Below are positions 24,480 through 37,358 of a stretch of 64,000 bases of DNA, piece after piece. The first letter of the stretch is position 1; the number at the start of each line of letters is the position of its first letter. The position numbers and the translations under genes are program-made. The DNA lies in contig CM022952.1 of assembly GCA_012931725.1 (NCBI GenBank), forward strand, positions 62,719,347-62,783,346, given 5' to 3'. The stretch is from Litsea cubeba (lineage: Eukaryota > Streptophyta > Magnoliopsida > Laurales > Lauraceae). The notes under the pieces were generated by a model, which saw only the letters and a list, made by a program, of their open reading frames with translations, ran no database searches and had not been told where the DNA came from.

Positions 24480-24930
24480 TTTATATCGGCTAAAAACCGA
24501 TATAAAAGACCTATTATATCGGTTTTTGAGTGAATTTCAAACCGATATAAGTACCCCCGATATAAAAGATAAACGGAACCGATATAATAAGTGTAATATT
24601 TCATATCGGTTAAGCCTAAAGTGATGTAATATCATATGTATTTATATCATAAATTATTGTAAAACCGATATAATTTATAGCCAAACCGACATAATTAATA
24701 TATGTTATATCGGTTTCATATGGTTTTTTATATCGGTTTCATAATAACCGATATAATTGATTAAGAATAACCGATATAAAAAATATGTAATTGGTTTGTT
24801 ATATCGGTTTCATATGGTTTATTATACCGGTTAAATTATAACCGATATAATTGATTAAGAATAACCGATATAAAAAATATGTAATTGGTTTGTTATATCG
24901 GTTTCATTAAAAACTGATATAATTTCACAA
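24480..24930. repeat. Subterminal ACCGATATAA repeats
   Basis: About twenty copies of ACCGATATAA or TTATATCGGT in both orientations. One unit of about 120 bases is duplicated (24735-24800 and 24840-24900). They are likely transposase-binding sites of the inner element. Confidence 0.7.
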
Positions 24931-27900
24931 TTTTTTTTTTAATATCAAAAGAACCTGCTGTACCACAATAAAAAAAACCTGCAATATACCTCAAAATACT
25001 AACATCTAAACAACAAAAACCTTTGTATATATAAACAAATTAATTTCTATGTACATATATACACATGCATAGTATAGTATAGGTAGTTCATCCACTTTCA
25101 TGTACTGTACAACTTAACAAGCTAAGTTAAACTAAAGCAAGAAAGACAAAATTATGTATTGAGAACTACATGCATAATGCCTCCATGTAACGGCCGCTTA
25201 GTCCTCGATCATAACTAATAATTAACGTAAAGCTTGACTAGACAAATCTCTATGGAAATATTGTATATATATAGTATCTACATTGTCTTCCATGGGATGT
25301 ACAAAAAGTTGAACTATATATAAACAAAAAAACCAAAAGTATATATATGTACTATGTAGCATATGATGCCTCCGTGTACCGCTGCTACCCCGATTAGTTC
25401 TCCAATGAAAAATGGACCTATAAGGCATAAATCACTTCATCGATCAATACTTTGCAAGAGAAGCCTAGCTAATATATATATATATGCTTCCTATCTCATG
25501 CATGAAGAACTATACAGTAAAATGAGATTTCCTGGTAAAAACAGCCACCATATGCATTCAAACACGGCTTAAACGAAATAAAGTGGTTCATAAAAAAGGT
25601 TCACATCTTTGTAGACCCAAAAACCATGGGATGTACCTAGAAAGATTTTCTCGAAATTTCGGCATAGTCTCCCCTGTACGTGTGACATGTAATTTTTTTT
25701 TTTTACAACCTGCTAGTACCTGTACATGACAAAAAAAAAACACTTCATATAAACAACCCAATGCCCCAACACACTACAAAGTCATTCACCACTACGTCAT
25801 CAGTCATACACCATTTGACCATAGCACTTCAATGCCCCAACACACTAGAAAGATGCACCAAAAAAACTTATGTTCATTCATTTCTATATCCAACACAATG
25901 TCATTATTCCAAAAACAACATTCTCATTATAAGATACAAAACAATAAAAAGGGAAGTTGGTCCTGGCCTTTTTCAGAAACAAAGATAATTCTAAAGTAGT
26001 AATGAGTCTTGTAATCAATAATGGGCCATTATCCTTAAATGTATAGTGACCATGTAAAGGGCCATTATCCTGTGCGGGTCCCATCAAAGCACGGTCTCAA
26101 AATGAAAAGAATCTTTAAATGTACAACTTGTGCCACCAAATGAAAACAAACAGTAGTAACCATCCTTAAATGTAATTGAGTTTTTCTAAAGAGATTTCCA
26201 CTAAACCATCCATAATTCCATACATTACACACTTTATTCATGTTCAGACATTCATAGATACTTTCATACATTATTCTTGCAAAAAAAAAAAAAATCTTCC
26301 AAGCCGGTGATGCACACATTACTTGATTGTTACTCACCTTCATAAAGCAGTCAAATACTTATCCACTATTGTCTGTGATATTCTATTTTTAGATAATTTT
26401 TAGTTATCAGTGTTAGATTGAGATGCTTGAGGTATCCAACTCAATTGACTAAAATTCATTGACCATTTTCATTTATAGTGGAGGTCAGTGCTCTGATGCT
26501 CCCTTTACCATGTATGAGTGAAAGGATCTGATACCACCATTGTCTTCCATGTCAAATCCATGGAGATTCATATTTGGTTATCTACACTGGTAGGTTGATT
26601 ACTGTTGGTGGCAATGAAGGGGGAAGATGGCATAGCATCAAACCATGAAAATTGGCTGGGCATGTTGTCCATGCCTTTGTTTTATTTATTTGTTTCCTTG
26701 AATGGTGGCTTACAACTATTCCACTAAAGATGACAACGACGTGTGACAAAAAATGAAACATAGATGCCCATCAAGGGCCCACTTAAAATTGCATATGCAT
26801 GAATTTATGAAATTGCTTCATCATTCCTATAGGTTTGATCATTATTAATAGAGCTTTGAAGATTCCTAAGTTCTCACTTCCCTTTTACTTCCCCTTTCTT
26901 CTTAGGCTGCTCACTCTCTTTATGAGTTGCATGTACTTGATTTTATTTAAGAATCCCTTGATGAAAAAAAAAATTAATCATATTATTATGACTATCGTCT
27001 CAAGTCACCCCCATCAAATCCTCTGTCCTCTTAAAGTAGTTTCCACCATTAATATCACTCCCAACCTACACTTTGAACCATTCGAAGAATACTGGGACGT
27101 GGTATTGGTAACATTTCAACTCTTCCGGTTTTGCCATATGTAATATTTCAACCAAATGCAAAATTCGATTTTGCCATCATCTATGTAATATTTCAACCAT
27201 AATTATCAAAGGATCACATAGAAAAAAAAAAGAAAAAGAAATCCAATTGTTTAAATACACTGATCCAAGTATAGTATAAATCCAATTGTACCTTCGTAAG
27301 CTACTACCAATAAACATTGAGATTTAAAAAAGAAAAAAAAACCCTTTAACAGGATAATCGTTTGTTCAATTGCTCGGAAGTGTCAAGTTAGCAATATTTA
27401 AAGTGGGCCCACTATGCCCATCTATCTTAAATGGTCCCCAAAGTGAACATGACATACCTGTGGGGAAATAGAACATACTCATTTGGACAATCATATCATT
27501 ATGATTGAGGGATCCTCTTTTCAACCCTTGAACTAAAATCAATTAACAGGCCACATATACAGTTGTTGGACCGAACAGAATTTACAATGAAATTCAGGTC
27601 ATATGTAGTCAACACTGGATCATTACTCTCCAACAATCTACCATGTATGCAAGTGGGTGCAGTAGGCACCACGAGTTCGAGGCAACCCATCGTTTATCGT
27701 ACATATGCTGCCACCTCATCATCATCATCACCACTGTTAATTTGCACTGCATAATGGGCTGTAAATTGTTACCAACGTGAGTAATTCTCCAAAACTCGAA
27801 CCTCCCTCGTGGGAGGATACGAATCAGCCATCATGCTGCACAATTCTTATGATGGATGTGGTTTTTAACCTCAAGGTGTTTTCTTTCCAACATGGAATGA

Positions 27901-29680
27901 AGACACAAGCGTTTAGGCTGAGCCAAGAAGCGAGATATACTTTGTTGCGCAGAAATGGATGTTGGGCAACAAAAAAAATAGAGAAAGCTTAAGTACATGT
28001 TCATTGAGATGCAGAAGCTAAAATAGAAATGTGGAATCGCAAGAAAGAACATATTAGGAATGAGTACAAGTAGCTTCAATAGAAGAAAAGAAAAAATAGA
28101 GGAATATTTTTTTAGATCCTTTGGTATGGCCATAGAAGGGTAGGAACAACCTCAATACAACATATTAAAGGGTTACATGTTTTTGAAACTAATAGAATTG
28201 GAGACATATAAACACCTTGGATCAAGTAGAGAGGATCTTCTTCATACAAACATATCAACTCATAATCAAATTAAGAATTCCAATAAACCAAAAAAATATA
28301 GAAATCAAAACTAAAGCAAAGGATCTTCTTCATACAAACATGACAAAAAACAAACTATTTATTTACATACCCGCCAGACATATTTTTGCTTGGAGATAGG
28401 ATCAGATACCTCTTTTACACAGTATAAGGCATAACCTTTACACAGTAGAAGCAGTTTCCACACGGCATTATAAATGCCCCTACTACATGAGATCCGATAG
28501 GAAACCTGAAAGTTCATGGCCAAACTCCTCAAGACTAGTGGTCAGATTAAAAAAAAAAAAAAACTAAGTACAAGGAAACAAAAACAAAAATAAAAAAATA
28601 AAAAAACTAGTTACCTGCTTATATTTCTTGTAGATTCACTTGGTTACTATGTTCTTGGATTCATCAAAAAATGTGAGAACTTCTCTTCTTTTAATTCATC
28701 TCCTCGCTGCTGAACTCACATTGCTTCAAAGAAAGACATGTACCATAATCTCCATATTTACAAGTGTTTTGAACTCTATACCCACATATTCTTTGAAAAT
28801 TCATGTTTGTAGTAACATTTGGGAGACAAAATCAATGTGCCATTTGCAAATAGTGTTTGGAAAATACTTCAAGCTGATTATAGGTATGAGTTGTAAATAA
28901 TTACAACTTTATTCGCATGGTGTGGATTTTGGGATTTGAAGTACTGCCCCTGTGCCCATTACTCAATTTTTGCCATATTCCTTACCAATGCCCATAGAGC
29001 CATACTATTCAAAAAATATGCAAAAAGATGCCAATATCCCACTTGGCTTATATAGTAAGTAAGATCATCCACTAAAAAAAGGAAAAAACGAAGAGATTTC
29101 CAACAATTTTACTACTTGCCACACAATTTTCACTGTACCAAGTTCCAACTACATTTTCTACAGCTTTTCCTCCCCTTCCAAAATAGACCCTATAGTTAAC
29201 CATTCATAATCCCACTTGGGTTAAGCAAAAACATGCTAACAAAAAAGGAAAATAGATACCATTCATTCAGAATCTCCAACAAGTAGCAGAAAAAGTAAAA
29301 TTTGTCAACAGGGTTATACAGCCCAGACTGATCAAGAAACTGCTAAGAAAACAAAAGGAATAGATTGCTTGATATACAAAAAAAAAAAAAAAGATCCATC
29401 ACACGACAGGAAAAAAAAAAGGGGAAAAATGCAATGTTACACACTTGGGTTATAGAAGCTAAGCAAGAAAATGCTAAAATAAAAGGCAAAGAGCTCCCAT
29501 TTCATTCTGAATATCCAATAACCATGTAATAAAAGTGAAAGCACAAAAGACTCGAAATCTCGCCTTTGGAAATAGAGCAAAAAACATAGCAGAGTGCCTA
29601 AGATGAGAAGGTGTGAGGGCTGAGACCCCAGAGATTACAGTATCCATAGGTTGAAAACTGTTTGATTAACAACAGCTCAT
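24931..29680. other. Interior of inner CACTA-like element, no gene recognised
   Basis: A/T-rich DNA with short poly-A runs and TATATA tracts (25265, 25475). No open stretch over about 100 codons and none with a family motif that I recognise. Splice-like borders occur (for example an AG after a T-rich tract at 28632), so more unrecognised exon pieces may be present. Confidence 0.4.
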
Positions 29681-29681
29681 G

Positions 29682-29682
<1 letters not shown>

Positions 29683-29721
<39 letters not shown>
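29683..29721. repeat. (CA)n(GA)n microsatellite
   Basis: CACACACACA followed by about fourteen GA units. Confidence 0.95.
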
Positions 29722-29726
<5 letters not shown>

Positions 29727-29983
29727 TCCAAAAATTTACATCAAAGTTCTGGCATCAGTAAAGCTTCTAAATCTGTAAAATTAATTAATACTTCCCAGTG
29801 ACTTAAAATTCCTTTCAAGTTTTAATGGATACACTCTAGATTACAAACTATCTAAATTAAGCCTGGTATTTGTTGTTCTATTAAATGCCTAGTCAAAACT
29901 AGTTACTTCAATTTTACAATATTTCCACTTATCTCCTAACCTGATTGGAGTCGATAGTGATGCATCAGATCACAACATTTGGT

Positions 29984-30081
29984 CCAAGATTATCCTCCAC
30001 CCTCTTCATCAACAACTTCTGATAAGTAGAGGCCTCACATCTAACAAGTCTCTCAATCTTCTCGGGCAATTCATTTTCAAC
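29984..30081 (-). pseudogene. Captured exon, SPLAYED-like SNF2 chromatin remodeller
   Basis: On the minus strand an acceptor (TTTCTCCTGTAG) is followed by 98 nt encoding VENELPEKIERLVRCEAS and then TYQKLLMKRVEDNLG. By recall this is a conserved stretch of the plant SNF2-type ATPases SPLAYED/BRAHMA, between the two helicase lobes. Reading continues without homology and reaches TGA soon after, so only one exon was captured. One exon cannot encode a working ATPase. It lies inside the inner CACTA-like element. Confidence 0.75.
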
Positions 30082-30304
30082 CTACAGGAGAAATTACAGT
30101 AAGAAGACTGCATGATATTAATTATTCATGTACAGTAAGAAGACTACAGGAGCAAGCACACATGGTGTAATAATGAAATGAATAAATCCTCACCCTCTGA
30201 TGACGAGTCTTTCAATTTAAATGAATTCACCATATCATATATGGATCCAAGGATAGACTTTGAAACATATGAATTCTGCCTCTTCAAAAAAATGTGAAGA
30301 TGAA

Positions 30305-30493
30305 GATAGAGTGTTATTGCATGTTAGAGAAATTACAGAATATTTTCATGGCCATGTGAGCAAAGATGAAGCAAACCCACTACGAATTTTTGTCATAGTG
30401 AGGGACTTCCTAGGTATGATTGATCGAGTCTGTAAAGAGGTTAGAAGCTTGAATGCCCAAAGCATTCAAAGTCCTGCCAATCCCTTCAGATAG
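30305..30493 (+). pseudogene. Captured 3' end of a formin gene (FH2 C-terminus)
   Basis: A 63-codon open stretch with VREITEYFHGHVSKDEANPL and RIFVIVRDFLGMIDRVCKEV, ending ANPFR and TAG. By recall this is the last helical part of the plant formin FH2 domain and the protein C-terminus. The reading frame opens further upstream (30260) but without formin similarity. FH2 nucleates actin; this fragment lacks nearly all of it. It is transcribed opposite to the SYD-like exon 220 bases away, so the two pieces come from different genes. Confidence 0.75.
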
Positions 30494-30996
30494 ATGATGT
30501 GGATTTTCACATTTCAAATGAATTGTAAAATTACAAGATACTGTGATCATTGGCTTTCCTGAAATTTATATTTCCTTGTCATTGTGCATAGAAATTCAGG
30601 AGCTTTGGTAGAATACAATGAAGAATAAGAATACCCACCAACTAAGTAGACAATTAAAATTTCATGATTTTCTTGATATAACACCACCTTTAGTTCTGAG
30701 TAAAACTCAATCAATCCATTTAAAACCCATCTTGTCCATTAGCCAAGAACTTTCAAGAAAATTTGGGTCCCACTTGCAAATATTGTATTGAAATCCAAAG
30801 GGTTTCAATTTGACTAAATTTGAAGATACTCATTGTCACAGGCCCACAACCATCAGGTTCACAGGCTGCAGGTTTGATCTCGTTGCTCATATGTTTTCTC
30901 TTTGTTCATAAAAAAAAGACAGCCTACGTTGAATGGGCTTCTACAAAGGGGGCTGAGAATGAAGTAACAAAAGAAGATCTAAAAGGGTTGTATTTG
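30494..30996. other. Non-coding interior of inner CACTA-like element
   Basis: A/T-rich, no gene seen. It ends at the left target duplication (cattc, 30997-31001) of the copia element. Confidence 0.5.
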
Positions 30997-31001
30997 CATT
31001 C

Positions 31002-32143
31002 TGTTGGAATTTGAGATGACTTGAGAAGTTTTATGAAGCATTGAAGAATTTAGTATCTCAAGTATCATTTTGTATATATTGGAATTATTATCAACACAAT
31101 GTCACAAGTGTGGTGTTGATAGTGTGGTATTGATAGAGCTTCAAAGAGAAAACAGACTGACACAGTACAGGAAATTAGTTGTCCTGAAGCAGAGTGGCAG
31201 GTCGACCGGGCACCTCATGCGGTCAACCGGGCAAGAGAAACCTGCAGAAAACAGTCCAGGTTAGCTCCCAGTTAATTGTTGCCACAGTGTGTCGGCGGTC
31301 GACCGGGGACCCCATGCGGTCGACCGAGCACGACAGTTATCTGCTTCCACAGTGTGTCGCCGGTCGACCGAAGACACCATGATGTCGACCGAGCACGGGA
31401 ACCAGAATTGCGCAGAAATTAGAAGTTGTGCACGAAAATTCAGGATTCTTTTGTATTTCGTTTGGGACTCTTTCTAAACGAATTCTAGCCTAATTTGAAC
31501 ACTCTTAAGGGTTACCATAACCTATATAAAGGCTTGATTGGTTCATTTTCAAGAACACAGAAGAGAAGAGAGAACAAAAAGAAAGAGTTTTGGAGAGAAG
31601 AGTGATTGGAGAAGAAGCAGTTGCTATGTGCAGTTGTGTTGCACGTTTCTACAGTAAGTGTGGACGAGAATGCGCTCATGAAGATGGTGATTCGTCCATA
31701 AGATAAGTGTCTCTCTGTTTATGCTTTAATTTTCAATTTGTAAGGGATTGAGAGAGAGAGAGATTGTAGAGGGGAAAGGCTGTAGAAAAAGTTCTCTACT
31801 TTAATTCTGTAGAACATCAAGTTGGTGCTTGGTGTTAGGGGTTTGGTGATCCTATCTGTTGGTGCAGATAAATTGTAAAGGGAGTAGGTGCTTCCTAGAT
31901 AGTTGGTGCTATCTGAAACTTAAGGGTTGGTGCTCTTTGTCGTTGGTGCGACTACATAGATACAGACCTGTTCCGGATCGGTGTTCGGACAGTCTTTGAA
32001 CCGTGGACGTAGCCTTTTGGTGAACCACGTTAAATCTGGTGTCCTTGTGTGATTTGATTTGCTTTTGTTGTTAAATTGGACCTGTTTTTAAGGAATCACT
32101 GATTCACCCCCCCCCCCCCTCTCAGTGATCGCGATATCTAACA
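31002..32143 (+). repeat. 5' LTR of copia element
   Basis: Starts TGTTGGAATTTGAG and ends GATATCTAACA. TATA box TATATAAA at 31523-31530. Three pairs of GGTCGACCG-type repeats lie in U3 at 31199-31400. A run of 14 C lies just before the end (32107-32119). Confidence 0.95.
31523..31530 (+). promoter_or_regulatory. TATA box of copia LTR
   Basis: TATATAAA about 520 bases into the LTR; the same box in the 3' LTR is at 37876-37883. Confidence 0.7.
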
Positions 32144-32145
32144 AT

Positions 32146-32157
32146 TGGTATCAGAGC
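32146..32157 (+). promoter_or_regulatory. Primer-binding site, tRNA-iMet
   Basis: TGGTATCAGAGC, two bases after the LTR, the standard plant copia PBS complementary to initiator tRNA-Met. Confidence 0.95.
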
Positions 32158-32199
32158 GTAAGGCTCCCTTGATAAGCTTAACACGCTAAGGGTGATCTC

Positions 32200-33045
32200 T
32201 TGTCAAATCACATGGCATCCAATACAGGGAATAAGAAAGCACCTTTGTTTGATGGTTCTAATTACTCCTTCTGGAAGATCAGAATGCAGGCTTTCATCAA
32301 ATCACTTGGCTATGATGTCTGGGAGACCGTTAGAGTCGGTTACAATATTGCCATCGTACCCACTGATGCTACAACGAAGAAGTTAGCAGACAACGACTCC
32401 AAGGCGCAGAATGCACTCTTTAGTGGCCTTGTGGACAGCGAGCTGGTCAAAGTAATTGCATGCAAAACAGCCAAGGAAATATGGGACAAGTTGAAAAGCA
32501 TTCATGAAGGAGATGAGAAGATCAAAGAAGCGAAATTGCAAACTCATCGCTCTCAATTCGAGTCTCTTCGCATGGAGGAAAGCGAGAATGTTGACTCGTA
32601 TATGCAACGAGTGAATGAAGTCACGAATGACATTCGTGGACTAGGGGAGGAGATTAAAGAACCAGTCATCGTCAAAAAGGTTCTAAGATCTCTTCTTCCC
32701 CGGTTTGATTCAAAAGTCTCAACCATAGAAGAAGCCAAAGATCTGAATGAATTTACCATGGATGAGTTGCATGGTTCACTCACTGCCTATGAGATGCGCA
32801 TAGGTAAGACGTCTTCATCTGATAGAGAAGCGGCCTTCAAAGTTCAGAAAAAGGGAAAAGAGACTGCTGGTCATGATGCTGATACTGATGATGATGAGCT
32901 TGAGGCTCAATTAGTTAGAAAGCTGAAGAAAGGAAGCAATGGAAAGTACAAAGGGAAGCTACCCTTTAAATGCTTCAATTGTGGCGGTGTTGGTCACTTT
33001 GCTGCGAAGTGTCCGCTAAAAGAAAACAATGATGATGACTCTTAG
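32200..33045 (+). CDS. gag: Gag of the copia element, ended by an in-frame TAG
   Basis: 281 codons. The N-terminus has the copia gag/UBN2-type capsid domain (LFDGSNYSFWKIRMQ, then KEIWDKLKSIHEG, LPRFDSKVSTIEEA). A CCHC zinc knuckle CFNCGGVGHFAAKC lies at about residues 259-272. The upstream ATG at 32212 is an alternative start. TAG at 33043-33045 is followed in the same frame by open sequence into pol, so gag and pol were one ORF. The stop may be a mutation or, less likely, a readthrough site; no known readthrough context follows it. The particle would assemble in the cytoplasm. Confidence 0.88.
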   Translation: MSNHMASNTGNKKAPLFDGSNYSFWKIRMQAFIKSLGYDVWETVRVGYNIAIVPTDATTKKLADNDSKAQNALFSGLVDSELVKVIACKTAKEIWDKLKSIHEGDEKIKEAKLQTHRSQFESLRMEESENVDSYMQRVNEVTNDIRGLGEEIKEPVIVKKVLRSLLPRFDSKVSTIEEAKDLNEFTMDELHGSLTAYEMRIGKTSSSDREAAFKVQKKGKETAGHDADTDDDELEAQLVRKLKKGSNGKYKGKLPFKCFNCGGVGHFAAKCPLKENNDDDS

Positions 33046-36000
33046 GTTGATAAGAGCAAATGGAAGAAAAATTTCAGAAAGAGGGGCAAAGCAAAAAGCT
33101 TCATCAGTCAATATAATGACAGCTCGTCTGAAACTTCAGACGATGATGAATCAGCCGAGGCAACTGAAGCTCTCTTCATGGTCACTGTTGAAGAAGAAGA
33201 GGAGCAAGAGCCGGAAGAGGAAGAGGAGGCTGAGGTCAATCTTGAAGAAGAACTCATTGCCGCACTTGAGGAGCTTAGCATGGAACGAAAAACAAGTAAG
33301 AAAAATCTAAAACTTCTTCATGAATCTGAAAGTTCAGTTATTGCTTTGAAAACTCAAGTTGAAGAATATAAAAGAATGGTGGAAGTCCTTGAAAATCAAA
33401 TAAGTATCAAAAAGGAAGAGGCTATGAAACTTGAAACTGAAATCGCTAGAGCAAAGGCTGAAAACTTGGAAAGTCGCCAAAAACTCAAAGTGCTCCAAGC
33501 AATTGAAGGGACAATGAAACTCAATGAAATTCTGAAAGTTCAAAAGCCCTTCCACAATAAATTTGGTATTGGATTTGAGACCGGAGAGTCCTCTAAAGCT
33601 GCACCTTCTTTGTTTATGAAACAAAGTGCCATACCTCTCAAGGCTACAAAGCTTCAAATTCAGCCCAGTATTGAGATGGTCAATAAGAAAAGGTTTGTGG
33701 AGTTTAACAAGCCACCTAAGAAAGGAAGAATGTTCAGATTTAATGGTTATTGCTATCATTGTAATAGATATGGACATAAAAGAGCTGATTGCAAATTCTA
33801 TGTTAGAAACAGCCCGTTTGTGACTAAGAACCCTTTCTCAATCCTAAACGGCCACAAAATTGAGTGCCATAAGTGTTATAATTATGGACACTTGGCTAGG
33901 GATTGTAGGTTGCCTATTGCTAACCAATTTCAGGTTGAAAAGAAACCCAAGTTAGTTAAGGCATGGAGGGCAAAGAAAAGGGAAGATAATTCCAAGGAAT
34001 CTCTCATTGTGCAAACGGCATTCAATGCACAAAAGAAGGCAGCACCATGGGTCCTTGATAGTGGTTGTTCAAGCCATATGACAGGTGATAAGGAAAAATT
34101 CGTCAAATTACAGCACTATGAAGGCGGATCAGTGAAGTTTGGTAACAATTATGGTGCCAAAATCTGCGGAAAAGGTGTTGTTCAGCTAAAGGCAAACAAG
34201 ATCAGATCAGACGAGGTCTTATATGTGTCTGGACTGAGACACAACTTGCTTAGTGTGAGCCAGATCTGTGACAAAGGCCACGAAGTTGTCTTCACTAAGA
34301 ATGGGTTTGCTATCAAGAAGTGTAGCAACGGCAAAACGGTGGCTACTGGATCTAGGACTGCTGGAAATCTCTATACATTGTCAGATGGAGCTGAAAAGAC
34401 TTGCTTGATGAGTCAGACAGAGGAAAGTTGGTTGTGGCACAAACGCCTTGGGCATCTAAACTTTGATAACATGTCAAAGATTTGCAATTCAAAGGCTGTC
34501 AGAGATATGTCTACAGTTGAAAAGCCTTCCAACCCCATTTGCGATTCTTGCCAAAAGGGAAAGCAAACGAGGGTAATGTTCAAGTCAAAGGAGCATCATT
34601 CAAAGAAACCTCTTGAGCTAGTGCACACTGATCTCTGTGGACTGATGCGAACTCAAAGCACCAATGGAGATAAGTATTTTATGTTATGCATTGATGATTA
34701 TACTCGTATGACATGGGTATTGTTTCTTAAGCATAAACATCAAGCACTTGATCGTTTTAAAGTGTTTAAAGCACAGGTTGAAAATATGCTTGGAAAACGT
34801 ATCAAGATTTTAAGGTCTGATCGAGGAGGTGAATTCACATCTGAAGAGTTCACTAACTATTGTGAGCACCATGGCATTCAAAGACAATATTCAGCCCCTA
34901 GAACTCCACAGCAAAATGGAGTTGTGGAACGGAAAAATCGCACCGTGCAAGAGATGGCTCGCACAATGCTAACTGAGAGCAAGCTAGCTGACAAATACTG
35001 GAAGGAGGCAATCCATACGGCTGTATACATACAGAATCGATGCTTGATCAGGCCACATGAGGGCAAAACTCCTTATGAGCTATGGTTTGGGAGAAAAGCA
35101 ACAGTCAAGCACTTCAGAGTCTTCGGTAGCAAGTGTTACATCAAGCGTCTTGAACAAAATCCGGGCAAATTTGATGAAAGAGCTGATGAAGGTATATTTC
35201 TGGGTTACTCCTCCTCTAGTAATGCTTATAGATGTCTTAACAAAAGGACCAGAAAAATCATAGAAAGTGCTGATGTTAGAATTGATGAAAACTGTGAATC
35301 AAAGAATGTAACTCATCATGACAGTCCAGTTTATGAGGACTCAAGTGAGATTGATGATGAAGTGGCTAAACCTAATGATTCTGAGAAATCAAAGGATGAC
35401 TCAGAGGATGCTACACCTAGAAAGAAAAGCACTTGGGTAGAGCAACACCCTAAGGATCAAATCATTGGAGATCCTGAGGCCGGTGTTAAAACAAGACAAA
35501 GTGTAGTTAGCAATTACTCACTTGTGTCCACCATTGAACCCAAGACTGTGGCTGAAGCCAGTCTCGATGAAAGTTGGTTAAAAGCTATGCATGAGGAGTT
35601 GGAGCAAATTGAGAAGAACTCCACATGGGAACTAGTTTCTAGACCTACGATAAGAATGTTATTGGTACTAAATGGGTCTTTCGGAATAAGCTGAATGAAG
35701 ATGGTCAGGTCATACGAAACAAAGCAAGGTTGGTTTGTAAAGGCTATGCTCAAGTTGAAGGCATAGATTTTGGAGAGACCTTTGCACCGGTGGCTCGTCT
35801 GGAAGCCATTCGTATGTTTCTTGCATTGGCTGCATACAAAACCTTCAAGGTATTTCAGATGGATGTAAAGTCAGCCTTCTTGAATGGATTACTTGAAGAA
35901 GAGGTCTACATTGAGCAACCTGATGGTTTTCTTATTAGCAAAAATTCAGACCTAGTGTGCAAGTTGAAAAAGGCTCTTTATGGGCTGAAACAAGCGCCAA

Positions 36001-37070
36001 GGGCGTGGTATGCAAGGCTGGACCTCTATCTCCGCAAGATCGGCTTTGGAAAAGGACTAGTTGATAGCAATCTTTATGTCAAAACAGAGTTGAGCAAACA
36101 GCTGGTTGTCATTGTTTATGTCGATGACATAATCTTTGGTGGCAATGATGAAGAAATGTGCAGGAATTTTGCTGAAGAGATGAAGAAAGAATTTGAGATG
36201 TCAATGCTTGGAGAACTAAAGTTCTTCCTTGGTTTACAAGTTCAGCAACTGAAACATGGTATCTTCATATCACAGATGAAATACATCAAGGAAATGCTGA
36301 AGCGTTTTAACATGGAAGACAGCAAGCCAGTGAGCACACCAATGACAACGAACACAAAGCTAAGCAAAGATGATAAGGGTTCGTCCGTTGATCACACCAC
36401 TTATCGTTCTATGATAGGAAGCTTGCTTTATTTGACTGCTACAAGACCGGATCTTCTGCAAGCAGTATGTATGGTGGCTCGATTTCAAGCATCACCAACT
36501 GAGACGCACCTTACAGCAGTAAAAAGGATATTTCGATATCTAAAAGGTACCATGGAGCTTGGTATTTGGTATCCTAAAGGCAAATCCTTCACTCTTGTTG
36601 CATACTCTGACGCCGATTGGGCTGGATGTATAGATGATCGCAAGAGTACAAGCGGTGGTGCATTCTATCTCGGTGAAAGGTTGGTGGCATGGCACAGTAA
36701 GAAACAAGATTCAGTATCCCTTTCTATAGCGGAAGCGGAATATATTGCAGCGGCAACTTGTTGTACGCAAGTGTTATGGATGCGGCAAATGCTCTCTGAT
36801 CTAGGAGTTCCGACAACGGATCCTACGCCGATCCTCTGTGACAACACAAGTGCAATTCACATCTCTAAGAATCCTGTTCAGCATTCTAGAACGAAGCATG
36901 TTGCAATCCGCTATCACTTTCTCAAGGAAAAGGTTGCAGACAGTGAGGTAAAGTTGGAATATGTTTCAACTACTGAGCAAGTTGCTGATATCTTCACAAA
37001 ACCTCTGCCAAAGGAAGTCTTCGAGTATCTCCGGAAAAAATTAGGAGTTACTCACTCTCCTAATCCTTAG
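33046..37070 (+). pseudogene. pol: Pol of the copia element (coiled coil, PR, IN, RT, RNase H)
   Basis: Starts right after the TAG, in the gag frame. First comes a Glu-rich and coiled-coil stretch (33180-33540), then two more CCHC knuckles (CYHCNRYGHKRADC at 33757, CHKCYNYGHLARDC at 33868). Next are protease with DSGCSSHM (34057), a zinc-binding HHCC pre-integrase (HKRLGHLNFDN), integrase DDE (HTDLCG, SDRGGEF, NGVVERKNRT), RT (FQMDVKSAFLNG, YVDDIIFGG at 36118) and RNase H (AYSDADWAG, DNTSAI). One base is missing near 35647 (AGACCTACGAT, expected one more T), which throws RT out of frame; RT and RNase H are open to 37070. The Sirevirus gag coiled coil is known to bind the dynein light chain LC8 family. 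Confidence 0.9.
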
Positions 37071-37082
37071 GAGATGTGCTTG

Positions 37083-37358
37083 AAAGGGGGAGCACTGTAT
37101 TCCTTGAATATACTATTCGCTCCTTCGTTGGTCCCTTTGGACTTGTTGTCAAAGGGGGAGAAAAGAATGTTATGCTAGGAGAAATCTATGCTAGAAGAAG
37201 TTATGCTATGATAGCTTGAGGGAGAATTGGTATCAAGAATGTGAAGATCTTGATTCTGTTGGTCTATGGTTCTGAAGAAGCTTCATGAAGGTCAACTAGT
37301 TCAAAGTGTTTCAAGTGTTGAAGTTCCAAGTGTTGCCAACAATTCCAAAGGGGGAGAT
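37083..37358 (+). promoter_or_regulatory. Three polypurine-tract copies
   Basis: AAAGGGGGAG at 37083, AAAGGGGGAGAAAAG at 37152 and AAAGGGGGAGAT at 37347-37358, the last abutting the 3' LTR. Multiple PPT-like copies are a reported Sirevirus mark. 37071-37346 has no gene. Confidence 0.8.

Noticed and set aside
33043..33045. Programmed stop-codon readthrough between gag and pol of the copia element
   Set aside because: The context after TAG (GTTGAT) is not a known readthrough signal, and this lineage normally has one continuous ORF; a point mutation is simpler.
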